This document shows, piece by piece, positions 7,410 through 14,702 of a stretch of DNA of 14,837 nt (positions are counted from its first letter, which is position 1; each line of letters starts with the position of its first letter). The position numbers and the translations under genes were made by a program. This DNA is from Rhodobacter sp. (GTDB lineage: Bacteria; Pseudomonadota; Alphaproteobacteria; Rhodobacterales; Rhodobacteraceae), in assembly GCA_027482795.1 (NCBI GenBank), contig JAIXVS010000370.1, forward strand, positions 1 through 14,837, in the 5' to 3' direction. The notes beneath the pieces were generated by a model. It was not told where the DNA came from and ran no database searches. It saw only the letters and a program-made list of their open reading frames with translations.

Positions 7410-9305
7410 TTGCACGATATAAATAATTCAATTGCCGAAAACACGCATGATCAATTAGGACCGTCTGCCGTGGATAGCACGCCGACAATAGTTCTAGACC
7501 CATCTGATCCAGAGATAAACCTAGTCATTGGTCAGTGCCGAAAACGAATAACGACGGGTTTTTCCACGTTAGCCAAAGAAAGCCTTCTGAAAATCGTCAA
7601 TGATGATCGCTTTGGGAAAGGGTTGCGATTTAACGCGCTTTACACGTTGTCAAAGTGGTATGCTGCGATGGGTGACCCCGCGCTTGCCCTTGAATTCGCT
7701 ACGCAAGCAAATACGCTGCGACCTTGGTATAAAAGAGACTTCAATTTTCGCCTTTACCTTTCTTGGTGTTTTGCAAGCGTCGGTGATGGGCGCAACGCAC
7801 AGAACGTTCTACCGAAGGTTCCGTTACGTCGCAGCCGTAGACCATTGCTAGACATGGCGAAAGCCAACGCTAATTACGCGCTTGGCCAGCCTATGAATGA
7901 AGGGTACCGGCTGGATAAAATAAATCGGGTTTTTCGGCGCGCGGGGCTGTCAGAGATCGAGTTAATTGATACGTCCAGACCGCTGAACATGAGTAACTTT
8001 GGCGTTCGCAAAGGTAAAACAAAAGTCGCTAATGAGTTGGTTTCAATCTTGGTGCCAGCCTATAATTGCACGGCATCGTTACATCACGCCATGGACAGTT
8101 TATTGAACCAAACTTGGGCGAACATTGAAATAATAGTCGCTGATGATGCAAGCACCGATGGCACCGCCGATATTGTTGCACGCTATATGGGACGTGATCC
8201 GCGTGTACGGTATGTTCGGCTAGAGAAAAATCAAGGCGCTTATGTGGCACGTAATGCAGCTCTGGCCCTTGCTAGAGGTGATTTTGTTACAACCCACGAC
8301 ACTGATGATTGGTCGCATCCACAGAAAATAGAATTGCAAGTTACCCAGTTGATTGCCGACAGAAAGCTGGCGTATACCTGCTCGTCTTGGGCAAGAATGG
8401 ATGAAAACTTTTTCTTCACGGGCAAAACCGAGAATAAGGGTCTGCTTGTTCATGAAAATGTGTCATCATATATGTACAGGCGGCAGTATGTGATCAGCTT
8501 AGGTGGCTGGGACCCAGTGCGTATTTCAGCAGACAGCGAGCTGGCACGTAGGATTGCAGCGACCTATCGCGCGCGGGTAAAAAAAGTTTGCGCGTTGGCA
8601 CCTTTGTCATTTGCAATTACCCCGCAGGATTCACTTACAAGATCTGGCCCGACACACGGACGGACAATTTCTCATGGCGTGCGGCGCAGCTATAAGGAAT
8701 CGTCCAGTTTTTGGTTGGAAAGAAACAAAACTCGATTTTCGTTAGCCCAAGGCTCGCCCAGCCTTCGAATAGAAAATTCGACAGGCGCGCGCAGTTTTCC
8801 CGTTCCAAGTTTGATTTTGCCCGACCGAAAGTCGCATGAAACATACGACCTTATGATCGTTGCGCGCTCAATCGCTGGCAATAAATCGACGAACGATTTG
8901 ATTTCGTTTTTAAAAACACACCGATCTGTATTGGGTTTCGTCGGTGTTCTGACGTGGGCGGACTTTTGGGATGACCCAAGCGCTTCGCCCCACCCAGATT
9001 TACGCCAAATGGCGCAGGACGGGCATATTCATTTCATATCTCCTGGCGTTGCAGTTCAGACGGGGCGCGTTCTGATTTGGGATGCTTTGCCTTTGAAGAA
9101 TCTGATGGATATGGCCCCCAATTTGACGCAGCATTCATCGGCCGCCAATGCCTATATTCGAACGGCGGAATCCCTTAACTTGGCAACGCGTGCGCAAGTC
9201 GAAGAAACGATTAAAGTTGCTTTTCATCTGCCATCAATTTGGCTAACTACAGAGAATGACTTTTTGGAGTTGCCGCGAGGGGACGAAGAGGCGAGGTTGA
9301 TGTGA
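7410..9305 (+). CDS. GT2 glycosyltransferase with TPR-like N-terminus
   Basis: A 631-residue three-part protein. Residues about 40-165 are helical and TPR-like (for example YTLSKWYAAMGDPALALEFA), which may serve protein contacts. Residues 209-400 are a GT2 GT-A domain: ELVSILVPAYNC (209-220), VADDASTDGT (243-252), KNQGAYVARNAAL (273-285) and the metal-binding HDTDDW (296-301). Residues about 440-631 form a C-terminal region I cannot assign. It has a DLMIVARSIAG strand-like start and a late IWDALPLKNLM, possibly a second sugar-related domain. The start is TTG at 7410, preceded by TAGGAA; no ATG lies near, and the frame is open only a few codons further upstream. It overlaps the next gene by 4 bases (GTGA). 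It probably adds a sugar to the growing repeat unit in the cytosol. Donor and acceptor are unknown. Confidence 0.83.
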   Translation: MHDINNSIAENTHDQLGPSAVDSTPTIVLDPSDPEINLVIGQCRKRITTGFSTLAKESLLKIVNDDRFGKGLRFNALYTLSKWYAAMGDPALALEFATQANTLRPWYKRDFNFRLYLSWCFASVGDGRNAQNVLPKVPLRRSRRPLLDMAKANANYALGQPMNEGYRLDKINRVFRRAGLSEIELIDTSRPLNMSNFGVRKGKTKVANELVSILVPAYNCTASLHHAMDSLLNQTWANIEIIVADDASTDGTADIVARYMGRDPRVRYVRLEKNQGAYVARNAALALARGDFVTTHDTDDWSHPQKIELQVTQLIADRKLAYTCSSWARMDENFFFTGKTENKGLLVHENVSSYMYRRQYVISLGGWDPVRISADSELARRIAATYRARVKKVCALAPLSFAITPQDSLTRSGPTHGRTISHGVRRSYKESSSFWLERNKTRFSLAQGSPSLRIENSTGARSFPVPSLILPDRKSHETYDLMIVARSIAGNKSTNDLISFLKTHRSVLGFVGVLTWADFWDDPSASPHPDLRQMAQDGHIHFISPGVAVQTGRVLIWDALPLKNLMDMAPNLTQHSSAANAYIRTAESLNLATRAQVEETIKVAFHLPSIWLTTENDFLELPRGDEEARLM

Positions 9306-10951
9306 CGAATCCCTGGATCATGATACCAGCACGCGGCGGATCGCGCGGCGTCCCCCGTAAGAATGTGCGCCTGTTAGGTGGCAAGCCTCTGATTTGTCAT
9401 ACTATTTCCGTTGCACTTCAGTCCAGTGTACCAGAGCGTGTCTTTGTTATGACTGATGACGACGAGATTGCAGCTGTTGCCCAAAGTATGGGCGTTGGTG
9501 TTCAGCGCGAGGAACGCACCACTGGGTTGGCGACTTTGGATCAGGTTGCGTTCAAGGCAATAACAGCGCTGAAGTCAATGGGTGCGGATGACAATGATAT
9601 CTTTCTGACGCTGCAACCAACCTGTCCTTTTATTCAACCCGGACGGATCACCCGCGCTGTTGCCGAGATTGAGGCAGGAGCGGGCAGTGTGATTACCGTG
9701 GTTGATGATCGGCATCTTGGCTGGCGTATTGGGGCAGACGGATTGCCTGTTCCCGATTACACAGCTAGAGTTAATCGCCAGCAACTGCCGCCTCAATTCC
9801 GCGAAAGCGGTGCTGTAATTGGCTGTCGCATCTCGCGTTTGCTTGAAACGGGCACTCGGATCAATCAGCCAATTCGCCTGATTGAAGTGAGCAAACAAGA
9901 AGCCATTGATATTGACGATTTTTCTGATTGGGCGGTAGCCGCGCATTTGGCCTCGCGGCGAAGGATTGTAATTCGTGCTGATGGTGGAAAACATCTTGGC
10001 CTTGGTCACATATATCGGAGTCTGGCTGTAGCCCAAGAATTGGCTCGTCATGATGTTATATTGGTGACAGATGCTGCACAAGAGATGGGTGGCGCGGTGT
10101 TGTCCCAGTACCCATTTCAGTTGGAAAGGGTAGAAGGGGAGTCAGGCTTTATGAATCTGCTTGACACCTTAAAACCAGACTTGGTTATTCTTGATCAATT
10201 AGACACGACAGTTGATTATATTCGGGCGCTTCGCAAACATGCATCACGCATTGTTACATTTGAAGATTTGGGCGAAGGCGCAATTGAATGTGATTTGTTG
10301 ATTTCTGATTTGTATGAAAACATAAATGTTCCTGACGATCGGCAATTCAAAGGCCTGTTGAATGCAATAATGGCGCCTCATTTTGAGACACTCGGCGCTA
10401 AAAAAGTGTTTTCAGATACTGTCCAGGTTATATTGCTGGTATTTGGTGGCAGTGACCCGTCGCATTTAACCGAAAAAGCCCTTGCGGCCTTGTCAGAAGC
10501 AAACTTTAAAGGGCGTGTTGAGGTGGTGGTTGGTCCCGGGGTCAATCGGGAAATAAGTCTGAACGGCCTTGGTTTATCAGGGGAAGTGTATCACAATGTA
10601 CGCTTTATGCCCGATTTGATGCGGCGTGCAGATTTGGCTATTTCCAGTGCGGGCCGAACAGTTACGGAACTGCTATCGTGCGGGGTTCCAGTTTTGTGCA
10701 TTTGCCAAAACGAAAAGGAACTGATACATACACATGCGGCGGCGCGTTTCGGCGTTATCAATTTAGGCCTCGGCTCCTTAACTGCGACTGCGACAATCGC
10801 TGCTCATGTTGACCGCCTTGTGAAATCACCTGACCTAAGGCGCATTCTTCATGAAAGAGCGAAGTATGAATTGGCAGGACGGTCAAATGCAAAAATCATC
10901 GCCCGAATGATGAGGAAATTGGGACTGCACGACGACCCGATTGATCCTTGA
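9302..10951 (+). CDS. Fused CMP-nonulosonate cytidylyltransferase / PseG-like UDP-sugar hydrolase
   Basis: Two enzymes of nonulosonic acid synthesis in one 549-residue chain. Residues 1-215 are a NeuA/PseF-type cytidylyltransferase that activates the sugar with CTP: IPARGGSRGVPRKN (8-21), the strand FVMTDDDEIAAVA (48-60), LQPTCPF (104-110) and the metal-binding IDIDDFSDW (202-210). Residues 220-545 resemble PseG, which removes UDP from UDP-2,4-diacetamido-trideoxyaltrose. This part starts RIVIRADGGKHLGLGHIYRS (221-240), where G-x-G-H carries the catalytic His236. LVFGGSDPS (379-387) and AGRTVTELLSCGVPVLCI (450-467) complete the GT-B-like second half. GTG at 9302 overlaps the previous stop. 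PseG and PseF are usually separate proteins. The domain pair points to a pseudaminic-acid-like product, but a SpsG-like or other stereoisomer route is possible. The synthase acting between the two activities is encoded at 12516. Confidence 0.85.
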   Translation: MTNPWIMIPARGGSRGVPRKNVRLLGGKPLICHTISVALQSSVPERVFVMTDDDEIAAVAQSMGVGVQREERTTGLATLDQVAFKAITALKSMGADDNDIFLTLQPTCPFIQPGRITRAVAEIEAGAGSVITVVDDRHLGWRIGADGLPVPDYTARVNRQQLPPQFRESGAVIGCRISRLLETGTRINQPIRLIEVSKQEAIDIDDFSDWAVAAHLASRRRIVIRADGGKHLGLGHIYRSLAVAQELARHDVILVTDAAQEMGGAVLSQYPFQLERVEGESGFMNLLDTLKPDLVILDQLDTTVDYIRALRKHASRIVTFEDLGEGAIECDLLISDLYENINVPDDRQFKGLLNAIMAPHFETLGAKKVFSDTVQVILLVFGGSDPSHLTEKALAALSEANFKGRVEVVVGPGVNREISLNGLGLSGEVYHNVRFMPDLMRRADLAISSAGRTVTELLSCGVPVLCICQNEKELIHTHAAARFGVINLGLGSLTATATIAAHVDRLVKSPDLRRILHERAKYELAGRSNAKIIARMMRKLGLHDDPIDP

Positions 10952-11022
10952 TTGTGTGGTTTCATTTATGCGAGACAGCCTTATTCACGTCGAAGACATA
11001 ATTTATAATTAAAGGTTCGATC

Positions 11023-12516
11023 ATGTCTGATGTTTCCAATTCAACAATGGATCTAAGCGGGCGACGCAATTTGACGCGTGAGCAAAGTAAGGAAATTTCG
11101 CACCTTATGCAGGGCAGACAAGCTAAGGGATCATCTATTTCCGATTTATGTGAACTTTTTTGGAAGTTGGAGGAGCAGCATAATTTAATTGATATGTCTG
11201 CGCATAATGTGCACCCGTGGCCCCTTATTCGCATGCCCCTTTACTACTCATTGACCCGCAAGCTGGCTTTGTTTGATCCGCCACACCCAGCTGGCACGGC
11301 CAGCCATAGCAGTCTGAGCTTTATTCGTTACGCTAAGTTCCTTTTGTGGTTTAAGTTGTTGAAGTTTCGTAAAATAAAGTATTCCCAAGACCCGTGGGCG
11401 CCAGCGGTTTTATTGATGTCTACACGCAGGATGGGTACCAGCGAGCCGTGCTCGGATGCGGTCAGGGAAGAACTTGGGCCCAGGGCAATGCTGATTGATC
11501 GGCCGTACAAAAAAGATATTCACCCTGGATCCTTCGATACAAAGGTATTGCGTCGCGCTTTTTCGACTTTGTACCATTTCAAAGCCGAGACGGAACTTCC
11601 GATTTCGATTATCAATAAACTTCATGAAGTGCGTAAGGATTTCATAGAGGCACTTGGCGTTGATCCTGGCGATTTGGTCAGACAATCAAGAAAAGCTGTC
11701 ACTGATTTTCAATCAATGCGTGATGGAATGAAAGAAATGTGCCAGCGTCTTGGCACCAAGACCATGTTTCTGAGCCATGGATATGGGGCATCGAATATGG
11801 CAATGCTGGAAGGTGCCCGCCTTGCTGGGGCACGCATTATTGAATTGCAGCATGGAATTATATCTAAGTATCACTTAGGCTACAGTTATCCTAACCGCAC
11901 CGTCGTGCCGCACATGGCAGATGAACTTTGGTGTTTTGGACAATATTGGATTGACACTACGCCGTTGCCTATTACCATGAAAGCTAGGGTTATTGGCGCG
12001 CCATATGTAGCAAAGCGGGCGCTTGAAAGCACATCGCCGCGAAACCCTAATCAGGTTATTTTCAATTCGCAAGGTGTGGTTGGAAGACTGATTATCGACT
12101 TTGCTTTGGAAACTGCCAAGTTGCGCAAGGACTTGAAAGTAATTTTCCGCTTACATCCAAGCGAAGATATCGCTAGCTATAAAAAAATGCTCTTAAAGCT
12201 TGGACCAGTTCCAGACAATTTCTCGCTCTCTACACGCACACCGAATATTTTTGCCTTGCAAGCAGAGTCTGGGATTCAAGTAGGCGCGTTTTCAACAACG
12301 CTGTTTGAAGGAATGGCCCTTGGAACAAGAACGATCTGTTTAGATCTGCCAGGGTCGGAATACATGGAGCCTGCAATTGCGCGCGGTGATGTGATTAAGG
12401 TAAAAAGCATCGAAGAGTTAGTGTTGAATATTGACAAGGCACCTTATGCCCGTGATCCGCAAATGTACTATGCTGCACCGCCCGAGAAACTACTGACATC
12501 CCTGAATGAAGGTTAA
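11023..12516 (+). CDS. Putative GT-B-fold glycosyltransferase, candidate nonulosonate transferase
   Basis: I do not recognise an exact family. The 497-residue protein has no signal peptide or clear membrane helix. Its C-terminal half looks like a GT-B nucleotide-sugar transferase of the capsule/teichoic-acid type: FLSHGYGASNMAMLEGARL (249-267), IELQHGIISKYHLGYSYP (273-290), a linker with VIGAPYV (323-329), VIFRLHPSE (373-381), and STTLFEGMALGTRTICLDLPG (424-444), where 'S-T-x-x-x-E-x-x-x-x-G' is the usual donor-site pattern. The N-terminal 120 residues are rich in aromatic and basic residues and could sit at the membrane. ATG at 11023 is preceded by AAAGG with 7 bases spacing. It lies between the fused PseFG-like gene and the NeuB-like synthase, whose start touches its TAA, so transfer of the CMP-activated nonulosonate is a reasonable but unproven role. 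Confidence 0.6.
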   Translation: MSDVSNSTMDLSGRRNLTREQSKEISHLMQGRQAKGSSISDLCELFWKLEEQHNLIDMSAHNVHPWPLIRMPLYYSLTRKLALFDPPHPAGTASHSSLSFIRYAKFLLWFKLLKFRKIKYSQDPWAPAVLLMSTRRMGTSEPCSDAVREELGPRAMLIDRPYKKDIHPGSFDTKVLRRAFSTLYHFKAETELPISIINKLHEVRKDFIEALGVDPGDLVRQSRKAVTDFQSMRDGMKEMCQRLGTKTMFLSHGYGASNMAMLEGARLAGARIIELQHGIISKYHLGYSYPNRTVVPHMADELWCFGQYWIDTTPLPITMKARVIGAPYVAKRALESTSPRNPNQVIFNSQGVVGRLIIDFALETAKLRKDLKVIFRLHPSEDIASYKKMLLKLGPVPDNFSLSTRTPNIFALQAESGIQVGAFSTTLFEGMALGTRTICLDLPGSEYMEPAIARGDVIKVKSIEELVLNIDKAPYARDPQMYYAAPPEKLLTSLNEG

Positions 12517-13592
12517 TGATGATGAGTATGCAAAGAAATTTCAAACTACAGGGTCGCGTTTTTGATTATCTCAACCCTTATGTCATTGCTGAAATTGGCG
12601 TCAATCACGAAGGAAGTTTAGATCGTGCGCATCGGATGATAGATGCGATTGCTGATGCTGGCGGTCATTGTGCAAAGTTCCAATCCTATAAAGCTGATCT
12701 ATTGGCTGCAAAATCGACCAGTCCCGCATATTGGGATCAGACAAAAGAACCGACAACCAGCCAGCATGAGTTGTTCCAACGTTGGGATAATTTTGGCCCA
12801 GATGAATACAGCGTTTTGGCTAAACATTGTTCGGCGCGGGGAATCGACTTTATGTCGACGCCCTTTGATCTAGAGGCGGTTGATATGCTGGCACCTATGA
12901 TGCCGGTCATTAAGGTAGCCTCGGCGGATCTAACAAATGTTCCGTTGTTAAGGAAGGTGGCTGCAACTGGATTGCCCATTATTCTTTCGGTGGGCGCATC
13001 GCGCCCAGATGAAATTGGATGCGCAGTTGATCACTTGCGCAGTTCTGGGGCAAGTGAGGTAACCTTACTCCATTGCGTGTTAAATTATCCCACACCGCCC
13101 GAATCCGCAGAGCTTAGCCAGATTGACTTGCTTCATAGCTTTTTTGGGCATCAATGCTCCATTGGTTATTCCGATCACGTTCCTCCATCAACCGATGGCC
13201 GTATGCCAGCGTTAGAATTTGCAACATTGCGCGGTGCGGTTGTTTTGGAAAAACACTTCACTGATAACAAACTTGGCAAAGGCAATGATCATTACCACGC
13301 AATGGATGGAAATGATCTTGCAAAATTTATGGCCGATATCCGTTTGTACAGAACATTGGGCGGAAATGCGCCATTTTCGCTTTCGGGCCAGCAAGCGGCC
13401 ATTGATAATGCACGGCGGCGTATCGTTGCACAGCGCGATTTGGCGGCGGGCACAACATTAACTGAAAGCGATTTGATCGCGTTACGTTCCAATGTCGGGA
13501 TCGAGATTGCGCATTGGGATTCGGTTATTGGGGCCACATTGGCTCGTCCTGTTGCGGCAGGATTGCCGCTTGGGTGGAAGGATATAGCATGA
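12516..13592 (+). CDS. NeuB/PseI-type nonulosonic acid synthase
   Basis: Condenses a six-carbon amino sugar with phosphoenolpyruvate to give a nine-carbon nonulosonic acid (sialic, legionaminic or pseudaminic type). The 358-residue length matches the family. The TIM-barrel domain has YVIAEIGVNHEGSLDRA (22-38), AKFQSYKADLL (53-63), MSTPFD (113-118), IKVASADLTNVPLL (132-145), LHCVLNYPTP (185-194), IGYSDH (216-221) and LEKHFTDNKLGKGNDH (244-259). A C-terminal SAF/antifreeze-like domain covers about 300-358 (RRRIVAQRDLAAGTTLTESD). The start is one of three consecutive ATGs (12516, 12519, 12522). GAAGG at 12508-12512 favours the second or third, and 12516 is given as the outermost. The end overlaps the next gene by 4 bases (ATGA). 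With the neighbouring PseG-like domain the most likely product is pseudaminic-acid-like; the motifs alone do not separate NeuB, LegI and PseI. Confidence 0.92.
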   Translation: MMMSMQRNFKLQGRVFDYLNPYVIAEIGVNHEGSLDRAHRMIDAIADAGGHCAKFQSYKADLLAAKSTSPAYWDQTKEPTTSQHELFQRWDNFGPDEYSVLAKHCSARGIDFMSTPFDLEAVDMLAPMMPVIKVASADLTNVPLLRKVAATGLPIILSVGASRPDEIGCAVDHLRSSGASEVTLLHCVLNYPTPPESAELSQIDLLHSFFGHQCSIGYSDHVPPSTDGRMPALEFATLRGAVVLEKHFTDNKLGKGNDHYHAMDGNDLAKFMADIRLYRTLGGNAPFSLSGQQAAIDNARRRIVAQRDLAAGTTLTESDLIALRSNVGIEIAHWDSVIGATLARPVAAGLPLGWKDIA

Positions 13593-14602
13593 TCGTCACC
13601 ATCTGCGGCGCTTATCGAAATTGCGGAGATCATTTGATTGGTGCGCGCGCGCGCGCACTGGTTGAGCGTTTTGTTGATTCCGATATTGTTACTTTGGACC
13701 GTAAAGCTATTTCAAATGAGAATTATGCAATTATGAACAGCGCGAAAGCTGTTTTATTATGTGGCGGCCCTGCCTATCAGAGGCAGATTTTTCCAGCAAT
13801 TTATCCGCTTGATTTAGATCGAATTAAACCCAAGGTCATTCCATTTGGTCTTGGGTGGAAGGCGCCTGTTGGAAAAGACCCCGCAACATTTGCCTTTGAT
13901 GCACCTGCTTTAGGATTTATTCAGCGTATTCATTCGAACATCGCCTACAGCAGTGTGCGCGATCCGCTTACTTTAGATGTCATTCAGCGCCAGAATATCA
14001 CAAATGTAGAAATGACGGGCTGTCCCGCGTGGTATGATTTGGAACATTTCGAAAATACCTACAAGCATAATGAAAAACCGCAAAGAATTGTGCTGTCGAT
14101 GCCAGCGGTTATGCAGCGGGGCGTGGCAGACCTTATGCTAGAGCTTACAAAGCGGTTTCCAAATTCAATGCGCACATTGGCATTTCATCATGGCGTCATT
14201 CCCGCGTGGGATTTAAAGGGGCTGGCCAAGGCAAAGGATTTTTTGGTGTTTTCCGCCTTAGCAATGCGGCATGGGTGGCGCATTGAAGGATTAACAAGCA
14301 GCCTGCCCAAGATGGAGGCGCTGTATGGCGCAGCTGATTTTCATATTGGGTACCGCGTTCATGCGCATCTTATGTGCCTTTCACAGCGCAAAGCGTCTAT
14401 TCTGATCAATGAAGACGCCCGTGGCGAGGGTCAAGCGCGGGCTTTGGGTCAGGTGGCTTTGTCGGTGAATAAGGGCAATGTGGAGCCGATTTTGGCCGAG
14501 ATCCAGCGTCATTTTGACACGCGCGGGGCTGCCATTGAGCAGGCGGTGGAAACCATGCGGCAGACGTTTCCGCGCATGAAGGCGTTTTTGCAAACGATCT
14601 AA
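13589..14602 (+). CDS. Polysaccharide pyruvyl transferase family protein
   Basis: A 337-residue cytosolic protein of the CsaB/WcaK family, members of which add ketal-linked pyruvate from PEP to sugars. The N-terminal part has GAYRNCGDHLIGARA (7-21) followed by VLLCGGPAYQRQIFP (55-69), where most relatives carry a glycine-rich 'GGG' turn. Next come IPFGLGW (84-90) and YSSVRDPLTLDVI (120-132), matching the family's 'vRD-x-x-S/T' block. The C-terminal half has the signature YRVHAHLM (255-262) and INEDARGEGQA (273-283). ATG at 13589 overlaps the synthase stop (ATGA). The frame is open upstream to 13514, but that stretch lies inside the synthase gene. It is the last + strand gene. It may pyruvylate a sugar of the repeat unit, perhaps next to the nonulosonate. 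Some family members have other roles, so the reaction is uncertain. Confidence 0.8.
   Translation: MIVTICGAYRNCGDHLIGARARALVERFVDSDIVTLDRKAISNENYAIMNSAKAVLLCGGPAYQRQIFPAIYPLDLDRIKPKVIPFGLGWKAPVGKDPATFAFDAPALGFIQRIHSNIAYSSVRDPLTLDVIQRQNITNVEMTGCPAWYDLEHFENTYKHNEKPQRIVLSMPAVMQRGVADLMLELTKRFPNSMRTLAFHHGVIPAWDLKGLAKAKDFLVFSALAMRHGWRIEGLTSSLPKMEALYGAADFHIGYRVHAHLMCLSQRKASILINEDARGEGQARALGQVALSVNKGNVEPILAEIQRHFDTRGAAIEQAVETMRQTFPRMKAFLQTI
13641..13656 (+). repeat. Perfect 16-base palindrome with six GC dinucleotides
   Basis: GTGCGCGCGCGCGCAC lies within the pyruvyl transferase gene at codons 18-23 (GARARA). It is self-complementary and contains (GC)6 at 13643-13654. Such a tract can slip by two bases, which would shift the frame very early in the gene. 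Confidence 0.6.
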
Positions 14603-14655
14603 GCGCGTGGGGATGGAATTTGGGTGTGGGCCGCCGCGCCAGCACGCCACAACAC

Positions 14656-14701
14656 TTTGGGCCTGAATCTGGCCCAGATTTGTGTCGGCCAAGATTTGGC
14701 C
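14656..14701. terminator. Palindrome-rich segment between convergent genes, possible terminator
   Basis: Two inverted repeats occupy the gap between convergent stops at 14602 and 14703. One is TGGGCC/GGCCCA (14658-14663 with 14671-14676); an alternative, overlapping form is AATCTGG/CCAGATT (14666-14680). The other is GGCCAA-GAT-TTGGCC (14687-14701), starting one base beyond the minus-strand stop codon. Neither is followed by a real T-run on either strand (only TTTGTG after the first), so intrinsic termination is plausible but not well supported. Confidence 0.4.
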
Positions 14702-14702
14702 C

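Noticed and set aside
9575..10081. 168-codon minus-strand frame within the fused cytidylyltransferase/PseG-like gene
   Set aside because: Wholly antisense to a well-supported gene with catalytic motifs; no family resemblance of its own.
11004..11009. Perfect TATAAT before the gene at 11023
   Set aside because: Transcription would begin at about 11016, cutting off the AAAGG ribosome site at 11011-11015, and no matching -35 element lies 16-18 bases upstream. Cotranscription from galE is more likely.
13514..13588. Upstream extension of the pyruvyl transferase frame
   Set aside because: It lies inside the synthase gene, and the ATG overlapping the synthase stop at 13589 starts exactly at the conserved N-terminus.
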